DNA from: JADJLQ01 sp034439915
GTDB lineage: Bacteria; Bacteroidota; Bacteroidia; Chitinophagales; Saprospiraceae
NCBI GenBank assembly: GCA_034439915.1
Contig: JAWXBI010000188.1
Span: 1 to 14,475, forward strand
Direction of reading: 5' to 3'
Length of the DNA stretch: 14,475 bases
This document shows positions 6,190 through 13,048 of the stretch, one piece after another; position 1 is the stretch's first letter; each line of letters begins with the position of its first letter. The translations under genes and the position numbers were made by a program. The notes under the pieces are model-generated. The model was not told the origin of the DNA and did no database searches. It worked only from the letters and a program-made list of their open reading frames with translations.

Positions 6190-8049
6190 GTGGACACATT
6201 CTTGGCATGGTGTAGGTTAAAAATTAGGTATTTATTATTGTTGAAGTTTGTCGGTGGCCTGGCTTTTCTGATAACTGCACAGAAACAACCCTTGTCCAGA
6301 AACGATTCTGCTTTTGTCCGGGATGCCGAGTTAAAGTATACAGACGCCCTCGCGCAAAACAACCTTAAATCGGCCTCCCATTATTTAAATGAAATGGCTT
6401 TTAGATATTGGACACATAATGATTACCCCAGGGCAATAGAATATTATGAAAAATCCCTGGAACTCAATACCGGTCTGGGCAATGAAAATGGTATGGCCAT
6501 GATCTTCAGCAACCTGGGTTTGTTATATGCAGACCTGAAGAAACACGATAAATCCCTGGAATATTTTCAAAAGACCCTGGCCGCCCGGAAGGCTTTTGGC
6601 CAGAAAGAAGGGGTAGTGCAGGCTTTGCTAAATTGTTCCAGTGCATTAAACGCCATGAAACGTTTTGATGAATCCATTGCGTTGCTCGAAGAAGCCAATG
6701 CCCTGTCCCGTCAAATACCCAGTCAGGACCTGATGCTGGAGTATTTACTGAAATGTTATGCCAATTTATCCGAAACGTACGAAAAAGCGGGCAACCTGAA
6801 ACAGTCCAGATATTATTATGAATCGTATAAAATTTTTCTGGAGAAAAGCAAAAAAGCAGACCTGGACCGCTTGAGAAATGCCGTAGAGGAAGAAAAACTC
6901 CGCGCTGAATTAGCGGAGATTGAGGAGCAACAGAAAACACAGGAACTTTTGAAAAAACAATTTGAATTGAAGATCGCTGAAGTTGAACTGAGTAAATCGG
7001 ATTCGTTTAATAAGGTATTGGATTTTAACCTCACCAACGCCCAGTTGGAAGTGCTCGCCTTGCATCAAAAATCAGAAATTGACAGCCTCAACGCCGCGAA
7101 TGAACAAATACTCAACCGCGCAACCATCGCCAGGGAAAGGTCATTGCGCAACATTTTCCTGCTCGTAACGGCAGCTATACTCGCCATCAGCTTTTTTATT
7201 TACAAAAATTATATACAGGTCAAACGCTCCAGGGCATTGCTCGCTGAAAAAAATAAGGTGATTGAAAAACAAAATGCTGAATTGGCAGGGCTCAACCGCA
7301 TTATAGCAAAACACAATGAAAGGATGAAGAAGGAATTGGATGTAGGCCAGGAAATCCAATTGAGCATGTTGCCCAAAATATACCCACCTACCCAATTACT
7401 CGATATGTATGCCATGCTGGACCCGGCAAGGGAAGTCGGGGGCGACTTGTATGAATTTTTTATGATTGACGAAGATCATTTGTTATTTGGCATCGGAGAT
7501 GTCTCCGGCAAAGGAGTACCGGCGGCCTTATTTATGGCGGTGACCAAAACACTGGTCAAGGCGCATGGCGGTAAAGTGTATTCACCTTCCGAAATCCTCA
7601 CCGCTGTCAATATCGACATCACCGCAGCCAATGAACAATCTATGTTTGTGAGTTATTTTCTGGGGATTTTGCACCTGTCTTCCGGACGGCTTTATTATAG
7701 TAATGCGGGACACTTGTTTCCCATTTTAAAAAATAACGGAAGTTGCCGCAAACTGGATGGCCTTCATGGTCCGGTATTAGGAGCTATAGAAGATTACACG
7801 TATACGGAAGCCAGCATTGAATTGCAGCCAGGAGAAATTTTGCTGCTTTATACCGATGGTGTATCTGAAGCAATGAATGAAAAACAGGAAGTTTATTCAG
7901 ATGAAAGACTTATCCAGTGTATGAACAAGATTAAACAAAAAGATGTCCAGGAGCTGATCAACGCCATCTCCAAAGATGTGGTGGTACACCGTAAAAATGA
8001 AGAACAATCCGATGATATTACGATGCTCGCTCTCAGCCTAAAAGCCTGA
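6190..8049 (+). CDS. Membrane-anchored TPR - SpoIIE/RsbU-type PP2C phosphatase
   Basis: This 619-residue protein has a signal-like hydrophobic N-terminus (about 12-30), TPR repeats (about 60-215), a charged coiled coil (about 220-310), one membrane helix (321-339, NIFLLVTAAILAISFFIYK), a short linker coiled coil (345-380) and a SpoIIE-type PP2C domain (385-619). The catalytic motifs are complete: EVGGDLYEFF (Asp419), IGDVSGKG (Asp437), SNAGH (505-509), LLYTDGVSE (Asp556) and SDDITML (Asp608, Asp609). The layout puts the TPRs in the periplasm and the phosphatase in the cytoplasm, so a signal could pass through the helix. The expected substrate is the phosphorylated STAS protein of the same operon. 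The start is GTG at 6190, five bases after the previous stop, chosen because it retains the whole signal segment; no ATG is suitably placed, and later TTG codons are possible alternatives. The gene ends 22 bases from a convergent gene. Confidence 0.9.
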   Translation: MDTFLAWCRLKIRYLLLLKFVGGLAFLITAQKQPLSRNDSAFVRDAELKYTDALAQNNLKSASHYLNEMAFRYWTHNDYPRAIEYYEKSLELNTGLGNENGMAMIFSNLGLLYADLKKHDKSLEYFQKTLAARKAFGQKEGVVQALLNCSSALNAMKRFDESIALLEEANALSRQIPSQDLMLEYLLKCYANLSETYEKAGNLKQSRYYYESYKIFLEKSKKADLDRLRNAVEEEKLRAELAEIEEQQKTQELLKKQFELKIAEVELSKSDSFNKVLDFNLTNAQLEVLALHQKSEIDSLNAANEQILNRATIARERSLRNIFLLVTAAILAISFFIYKNYIQVKRSRALLAEKNKVIEKQNAELAGLNRIIAKHNERMKKELDVGQEIQLSMLPKIYPPTQLLDMYAMLDPAREVGGDLYEFFMIDEDHLLFGIGDVSGKGVPAALFMAVTKTLVKAHGGKVYSPSEILTAVNIDITAANEQSMFVSYFLGILHLSSGRLYYSNAGHLFPILKNNGSCRKLDGLHGPVLGAIEDYTYTEASIELQPGEILLLYTDGVSEAMNEKQEVYSDERLIQCMNKIKQKDVQELINAISKDVVVHRKNEEQSDDITMLALSLKA

Positions 8050-8071
8050 ACAATTTACCTGGATTAGCCGG

Positions 8072-9022
8072 TTAGGGTTCCCGAACCATACCATCGAAAG
8101 CCAATTGAATTTGCAGCGGAGAATCCGGGTTATAAATTTCAAGGTACCGGCGGCTGTCGACTAAAAATTTGTCCAGTTGCACATCATCCAGGGTATGATC
8201 AGCATGGAACAGGCATAAAGTACTGACCTTAGACAAGACGGCCATTTCAATGGCTATGAGATTGCTGGAATGTCCCCAGTTTTGTTTAGTGTACAGGTGG
8301 TCTGCCAGGTTAAACTGTCCATCAATAATGAGGATATCCGCGTTTTTATAAAATTCGATGAACGGGTTGTCCACATCATCGACTGAATCATGGTGTTCAA
8401 TATCTGTACTGTAGATCACTTTTTTCCCTGCCTGTTCAAAACAAAAACCGTAAGACAGGCCGGGGTGAGGTTGTTCAATGACTTTGACTGTAATATTTCC
8501 TATCGAATACTTTTGTTCCGGGTCCAGGCTATGGAAACTGATATTGGAACCCATATCTTCCAGCAATACGGGAAAACTGGGAGGGTTCTGTTGATGGATA
8601 AAAGCATTTTCAAGTTCCTGATGCACTCCCCAGATCCGGATCACTGTCCCCTGGATATAGGCTGGGATAAAAAATGGGAACCCCTGAATATGGTCCCAAT
8701 GGAGATGGGACATAAACAAATTGATCACTTTGGGAGCAGCCTCCCGATTAGACACCAGGTATTTTCCCAGATCCCGGATACCAGACCCCGCATCGCAAAT
8801 AATGATTTCATCACCTCCGGTAATTTCTACACAAGGGGTATTGGAGCCATACGTAGAGCGCACAGCAAATGGCAACCCCTGGAGAAATTCATCCAGATTG
8901 GAGGATGAATTCAACCCCGCATCAATGGCTTTTTCCAGGGCAAATCTCAATTTATAATCAATACTATCTGATTTTACCGAGGAGGGCAGCGAACCGCGAC
9001 ATCCCCAAAACTTTACCTTCAT
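8072..9022 (-). CDS. Metallo-beta-lactamase-fold metal-dependent hydrolase
   Basis: This 316-residue protein belongs to the MBL-fold hydrolases (PhnP/RNase Z-like branch). It opens with the typical MKVKFWGCRGSLP and TYGSNTPCVEI segments (1-13 and 57-67). These are separated by about 40 mostly helical residues that many relatives lack. Metal ligands are visible in SHLHWDHIQG (His106, His108, Asp110, His111), PHPG (His186), STDIEHH (Asp207) and FHADH (His273), so the active site looks intact. No signal peptide is present and it should be cytoplasmic. Relatives cleave phosphodiesters such as cyclic nucleotides, RNA or small phosphonate-derived substrates; the substrate here is unknown. It converges on the phosphatase gene with 22 bases between the stops, so it is not part of that operon. 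I saw no convincing terminator in that gap. Confidence 0.85.
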   Translation of the reverse strand: MKVKFWGCRGSLPSSVKSDSIDYKLRFALEKAIDAGLNSSSNLDEFLQGLPFAVRSTYGSNTPCVEITGGDEIIICDAGSGIRDLGKYLVSNREAAPKVINLFMSHLHWDHIQGFPFFIPAYIQGTVIRIWGVHQELENAFIHQQNPPSFPVLLEDMGSNISFHSLDPEQKYSIGNITVKVIEQPHPGLSYGFCFEQAGKKVIYSTDIEHHDSVDDVDNPFIEFYKNADILIIDGQFNLADHLYTKQNWGHSSNLIAIEMAVLSKVSTLCLFHADHTLDDVQLDKFLVDSRRYLEIYNPDSPLQIQLAFDGMVREP

Positions 9023-9227
9023 CGGGTTGAATGGACAGGTTTTAAATTGAACAATCCAAACCCGAATATAAAGCAGAATTATTCAATCCACGGTTTTGCA
9101 CGTCCTGATTTATTTTGACACAGTACCGGACACCGTGGAATTTGTAAAAGGGTTGACATTTTAAGCGCCTGTTTTTACCCGAAAATCCGCACAGTTGTTG
9201 TATCAAAACCGAACACTATTTTTATTT

Positions 9228-9240
9228 TTACCTAGGGTAA
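9228..9240. repeat. Small inverted repeat TTACC-TAG-GGTAA
   Basis: Perfect 5-base arms flank a 3-base centre, directly after a T-rich run. The size suits a regulator binding site upstream of the export operon, but a repeat this short can arise by chance and no second copy was seen. Confidence 0.25.
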
Positions 9241-9288
9241 GTATCAGATATTCAAATATTTACCAATGTGGCATATAGTTTACATTAA

Positions 9289-9435
9289 ATGGTGTGTGAT
9301 GAAGAATTTTGTATTATGACCTATAATAATTTTGCCCGGAATCAGACGTTGGCCCTTACCGTAATTATAGTCGCTAGTGTAACCTTGGTCCGGTTATTAT
9401 CTTCGATTTTGAGATCAGGCTCACCTCCAGAATAA
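9289..9435 (+). CDS. Possible 48-residue single-span membrane peptide
   Basis: An ATG at 9289 opens a 48-codon frame ending with TAA at 9433-9435; an ATG at 9316 would give 39 residues. The middle is strongly hydrophobic (TLALTVIIVASVTLV) and is followed by basic residues and a Gly-Ser-Pro tail, so the product would cross the membrane once. It ends 29 bases before the permease start and could be co-transcribed with it. I do not recognise it. A candidate promoter box at 9327 lies inside the frame, so both cannot be fully right. It could also be chance. Confidence 0.3.
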   Translation: MVCDEEFCIMTYNNFARNQTLALTVIIVASVTLVRLLSSILRSGSPPE

Positions 9436-9464
9436 ATGATCTATCTCACTTACTAACACTTCAA

Positions 9465-11837
9465 ATGATTCTTAATTCCTTTAAACACATCTTTCGCAAC
9501 TTATACATCCGGCGTTACCACACGCTGATCAATGTATTGGGCCTGGCTATAGGCATAGCCTCAATTGTCTGGGGTTATCAGACTTATCGGTTTAGTTTTA
9601 GTTTTGACAATTTTCATCAGCACCGGGACCAGGTGTACCGGGTGTTGACAAAATCCGCCGGACGTGAATCGTTCAATGGTTATTGTCCTTTGCCGGTGGG
9701 ACCATTGGCAAAAAATGAATTCTCCGGAGTCAAAGAATTCGTCCGCATCGAAGGATTAAACCTTACGGTTAAAGCAGGCCAGGAAGAAAGTCTGACGTCC
9801 TATGTCACGTATACCGATCCTGCTTTTTTTGATTTTTTTAATTTCCCGCTGCTCCGGGGCTCTAATGATATTAATGACCGGGCAGCTATTTTGCTCACTG
9901 AAAAAAGCGCTAAACGTTTTTTCGGTAGCCAGGATCCAATCGGGCAGACCTTGTTGTTCCATGCCGGTGAAGCCTATCAGCAACCCCTCAAAGTAGCTGG
10001 TATATTAAAAGATCCTCCCATCAATTCTTCTATCCAGTTTGATGTGATCACCAATTTTAATAACTACATCAAATCAGATTCTAATTTTCTCCAGTCCGAT
10101 GATTGGAAATGGATGGTAGATGTCCTGTTTCTGAAAATTCCTAATCCGGCAGATGCCGCCCGCATCAATAAAGATTTGTCCAAATACCTTCCTATTCAAA
10201 ACGATGCACGCAAGGATATTCAATTGTCTCAATTCGATCTTCTTCCGTTTTCAAAATCCGCCAATAGGGACAACATTAACAGCAATGCGTTGCATGAAAG
10301 GCCAGATGATTCAGCGGCTTTTGGTCCATTGGTATTGGCTATACTCATACTCATTTCTTCCTGCCTCAATTTTGCAAACACCACGGTCTCCCAATCCAAC
10401 CAACGTTTGAAAGAAATGGGGGTTAGAAAAGTATTAGGAGGTACTAAAAGTCAGTTGATCCTGCAATTGTTACTGGAATGCGGAGTCATGGTAATGCTGG
10501 CCTTATTCCTGTCTATTTTAATGAATTATTGGTGGTTTCCGACATTCAATAACATGTTTGAAGGATTAAAAATTAGTGCGAATTATTTACACGATGGGGT
10601 TTTGATTAAGTTTTTATTGTTTTTGATTTTTTTAGTTACTGTCGTGGCAGGCTTATATCCTGCTTATTATGTGAGCCGGTACAATGCCACTCAAATTTTC
10701 AGGGGTACTTTAAAATATGGGGGTACCAATTTATTCTCCAGGGTGTTATTGGGCTTGCAAATAATCATCTCATTCATTACTATAATTGCTGGGTTTGCTT
10801 TTTCAAGAAACTCAACTTTCCAGAAAAATTTTAATTTCGGCTTCGAGATGAATAATATCATTGGTGTACAGGTCACCAAAGACAGTTATGAAAGTTATGC
10901 TAATACTTTGAAACAATCCAAAACGGCTGATCTCATTGCCGGTACCCGAGGCCATATCGGATATTCCTGGAGGAATGTAAGCCTGGAAGCCAAAGGGGAA
11001 AAAAAAGAAACTCGTTTTATTGAAGTGGGGGACCATTACAATGAAATGATGAAGTTGGAACTTGTCCAGGGCAAGTGGTTTGATGTCAATAATGAAGCGG
11101 ATATCAAACATTCAATTGTGATCACCGAAAAAGCCGCTAATCAATTTGGATGGGCTTCCCGGGATGCTTTGGGGCAATCCATACGGTACGACAGTATCTC
11201 GACTACGGTAATCGGTGTGGTAAAAGATTTGTACATGACCGGATTTTTTGATGATATGGAACCGGTGGTTTTTACCAAAGTACCCGCCAATGCCTACCGC
11301 CATATTTTAATTAAGTCAAAACCGGACCAGTTGACTGGAATGTATGATGAAGCCAAAAACTTATGGACCGGTTTATATCCTATGAAACCGTTCAATGCCT
11401 ATTATCAGAATGAGCTGGCCGCTGAAGGTCAGAAGGTCAATGAAAGCATTGCTACCATATTCTTTTGGTTTGCCATTATCTCCGCGTTATTGACGGCAAC
11501 CGGAATGTTTGCTTTAATTTCATTGACTATATTAAAGAAGATGAAAGAAATTGCGATCCGAAGGGTTGTGGGTGCTTCTGCCCGAAACATTGTAATCCTC
11601 GTAAACAAAAGTTATTTTTGGATATTTTTAATAGCATCCTTTCTCGGCATTTACGGAGGGTACGCATTGACCAAATTATTAATGGATCTTATTTTTAAGA
11701 TTAATATAGGAGTCAATGCGACCACGGTTTTATATTCTATCCTCGGGGTTTGTTTCCTGGTGATCCTGACCATGGGTTTCAAAATCTGGCAAATCCTCAA
11801 CCTGAAACCCACCCAGATCCTGAAATCCAATCAATAA
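9465..11837 (+). CDS. FtsX/MacB-type ABC transporter permease (double FtsX domain)
   Basis: This 790-residue permease has the two-half layout common in Bacteroidota. Helix 1 (about 20-40, LINVLGLAIGIASIVWGY) leads into a periplasmic MacB-type core domain (about 45-285). The first FtsX domain follows, with helices near 287-305, 332-355 and 380-403, then a helix at about 425-447. A second periplasmic domain (about 455-655) and a second FtsX domain (helices near 663-690, 716-740 and 753-775) complete it. Both halves carry the cytoplasmic coupling motif: LKEMGVRKVLGG (315-326) and MKEIAIRRVVGA (693-704). MacB/LolCE-like transporters use ATP hydrolysis in the cytoplasm to drive movement of substrates from the periplasmic side, such as peptides, lipoproteins or drugs; the substrate here is unknown. 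The matching ATPase is two genes downstream and a TolC-type channel follows it. No ribosome-binding site is evident. Confidence 0.9.
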   Translation: MILNSFKHIFRNLYIRRYHTLINVLGLAIGIASIVWGYQTYRFSFSFDNFHQHRDQVYRVLTKSAGRESFNGYCPLPVGPLAKNEFSGVKEFVRIEGLNLTVKAGQEESLTSYVTYTDPAFFDFFNFPLLRGSNDINDRAAILLTEKSAKRFFGSQDPIGQTLLFHAGEAYQQPLKVAGILKDPPINSSIQFDVITNFNNYIKSDSNFLQSDDWKWMVDVLFLKIPNPADAARINKDLSKYLPIQNDARKDIQLSQFDLLPFSKSANRDNINSNALHERPDDSAAFGPLVLAILILISSCLNFANTTVSQSNQRLKEMGVRKVLGGTKSQLILQLLLECGVMVMLALFLSILMNYWWFPTFNNMFEGLKISANYLHDGVLIKFLLFLIFLVTVVAGLYPAYYVSRYNATQIFRGTLKYGGTNLFSRVLLGLQIIISFITIIAGFAFSRNSTFQKNFNFGFEMNNIIGVQVTKDSYESYANTLKQSKTADLIAGTRGHIGYSWRNVSLEAKGEKKETRFIEVGDHYNEMMKLELVQGKWFDVNNEADIKHSIVITEKAANQFGWASRDALGQSIRYDSISTTVIGVVKDLYMTGFFDDMEPVVFTKVPANAYRHILIKSKPDQLTGMYDEAKNLWTGLYPMKPFNAYYQNELAAEGQKVNESIATIFFWFAIISALLTATGMFALISLTILKKMKEIAIRRVVGASARNIVILVNKSYFWIFLIASFLGIYGGYALTKLLMDLIFKINIGVNATTVLYSILGVCFLVILTMGFKIWQILNLKPTQILKSNQ

Positions 11838-11856
11838 TTTGTTAATCTCTGATCTC

Positions 11857-12300
11857 ATGAAATACATTTTTTGTCTATGCTGTACCTTCCTGCTGCCCCG
11901 CTTAAACGCGCAGACTGCCGAAGACCGGGCTGGTGTTGAACGCGCGCTGCTAAATTATGTTGAAGGGTTTTATGAAGGCGATACAATCAAATTGATGGAG
12001 AGCCTCAAACCCGGTGTGCATAAGATTGGGTATTGGAAAAATAAAACTTCCGGCGCATATGATTTCGATGGACAAATGACGTATGCGGATGCCATTGCGT
12101 ACAGTAAAAATGTGTTGCTCAAAAAAAACTTTGCTAAACCCGGTTCAGTTAAAAAAGCAGTGGTGCTGGATGTCAGTGAATATACAGCCAGTGGAAAAGT
12201 ATATGCCTGGTGGGGTATAGATTATATCCTGTTGTCGAGGCACGGCAACAAATGGATGATCGAACAAGTATTGTGGGAAGGCCCTCCACAAGCTAAATAA
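11857..12300 (+). CDS. Secreted NTF2-like / putative lumazine-binding family protein
   Basis: I place the start at the ATG at 11857, giving 147 residues, because it begins a clean signal peptide (MKYIFCLCCTFLLPRLNA, cut before Gln). An upstream TTG at 11839 would only add six residues. The mature part has the cone-like alpha+beta pattern of NTF2-like proteins: an N-terminal helix (ERALLNYVEGFYEGD) and later strands ending in KWMIEQVLWE. The helix closely resembles the putative lumazine-binding subgroup of this superfamily. These proteins bind small molecules or act as enzymes, and many have no known function. Here it is exported, and it lies 19 bases after the permease and 45 before the ATPase of the same transporter, so it may serve the exporter or its substrate; that is inference. 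Confidence 0.75.
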   Translation: MKYIFCLCCTFLLPRLNAQTAEDRAGVERALLNYVEGFYEGDTIKLMESLKPGVHKIGYWKNKTSGAYDFDGQMTYADAIAYSKNVLLKKNFAKPGSVKKAVVLDVSEYTASGKVYAWWGIDYILLSRHGNKWMIEQVLWEGPPQAK

Positions 12301-12345
12301 TGATTTTTTTCAAAACCGATAAATGGAATAAACTAAATAGTACTA

Positions 12346-13008
12346 ATGATAGATTTACGTAATGTTTTTAAATGGATAAACGTAGGGGGTGCCCGGAATT
12401 TTTTACTGAGGGACCTCACCTTACATATTGAAGAAGGAGAATTTATTTCGATCATGGGCCCTTCCGGTTCAGGGAAAACGACCTTGTTGAATGTGATTGG
12501 CATGCTGGATAATTTTGATGAAGGAGAATACCGCTTTCTGCATGAAGAAGTCCACAAAATGAAAGAAAAACAAAGGACTCAATTGTATAAACAGTATATC
12601 GGGTTTGTATTTCAGGCTTATCACCTCATCGATGAATTGACGGTATATGAAAATATTGAAACCCCCTTGTTGTATCAGGATGTAAAAGGTGGTGAACGCA
12701 AGGCGCTGGTAGCAGATATGCTCGACCGGTTTAATATCGTAGGGAAAAAAGATTTGTTTCCAAGTCAACTGAGCGGGGGACAGCAACAATTGGTGGGAAT
12801 AGCCCGGGCCCTGATTGCCAAACCCAAACTCATCCTGGCCGATGAACCTACCGGTAACCTCAACAGCAAACAAGGAGAAGAGATTATGAGCATATTTAAG
12901 GAATTGAATCAACAAGGTGTAACGATCATTCAGGTGACCCATTCTGAAAAAAATGCTACTTACGGAACACGGACCGTGGAACTGCTGGATGGCAGGATTA
13001 ATAATTGA
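12346..13008 (+). CDS. ABC transporter ATP-binding protein (LolD/MacB type)
   Basis: This 220-residue protein is a complete ABC ATPase. It has Walker A GPSGSGKTT (38-46), the Q-loop VFQAYHL (88-94), the signature LSGGQQQ (142-148), Walker B LILADEP (162-168, catalytic Glu167), the D-loop region GNLNS and the switch His199 in VTHSE. The length and the ADEPTGNL motif place it in the LolD/MacB/FtsE group that pairs with FtsX-like permeases, so the permease at 9465 is the expected partner. After the signature it reads LVGIARAL where most relatives have RVAIARAL; I believe this variant is common in Bacteroidota homologues, so it need not impair function. The stop codon TGA is part of a 7-bp tandem repeat. 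The TolC-type gene follows after 40 bases. Confidence 0.93.
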   Translation: MIDLRNVFKWINVGGARNFLLRDLTLHIEEGEFISIMGPSGSGKTTLLNVIGMLDNFDEGEYRFLHEEVHKMKEKQRTQLYKQYIGFVFQAYHLIDELTVYENIETPLLYQDVKGGERKALVADMLDRFNIVGKKDLFPSQLSGGQQQLVGIARALIAKPKLILADEPTGNLNSKQGEEIMSIFKELNQQGVTIIQVTHSEKNATYGTRTVELLDGRINN

Positions 13009-13022
13009 TAATTGATAATTGA
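13002..13022. repeat. TAATTGA heptamer array over the ATPase stop codon
   Basis: Three perfect copies of TAATTGA run from 13002 to 13022, and the first contains the TGA stop of the ATPase gene (13006-13008). The rest of the short gap up to the TolC-type start at 13049 is A/T-rich with decayed look-alike units. The unit resembles the TAATTCG array at 323-362. Confidence 0.75.
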
Positions 13023-13048
13023 TATTAATATTGAATTAAGAATAAATT

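Larger units (their letters stand above)
9023..9464. promoter_or_regulatory. Divergent intergenic region between hydrolase and export operon
   Basis: This 442-base region separates the minus-strand hydrolase from the plus-strand permease and must hold promoters for both. One exact TAnnTTTG box is present (9327-9334, TAATTTTG), but the nearest TTTG (9308-9311) is only 15 bases upstream, so it is only a candidate. A short inverted repeat (9228-9240) and a possible small membrane-protein frame (9289-9435) also lie here. Apart from these I see no gene or RNA structure. Confidence 0.4.

Noticed and set aside
5741..6208. Minus-strand frame of 155 codons across the end of the Ig-repeat gene
   Set aside because: It is antisense to a gene whose repeat pattern is clear, and the translated product shows no motif.
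8050..8090. Bidirectional terminator between the convergent phosphatase and hydrolase genes
   Set aside because: GGTTC and GAACC arms are present near 8076-8087, but the loop would have only two bases and no T-run follows, so no credible terminator hairpin forms.
11839..11856. TTG start for the NTF2-like protein
   Set aside because: The ATG at 11857 starts directly at a normal signal peptide; the six extra residues add nothing typical and TTG is a rarer start.
12469..12942. Minus-strand frame of 157 codons inside the ATPase gene
   Set aside because: It is antisense to a complete ABC ATPase with all catalytic motifs; the open frame is a by-product of the coding sequence.
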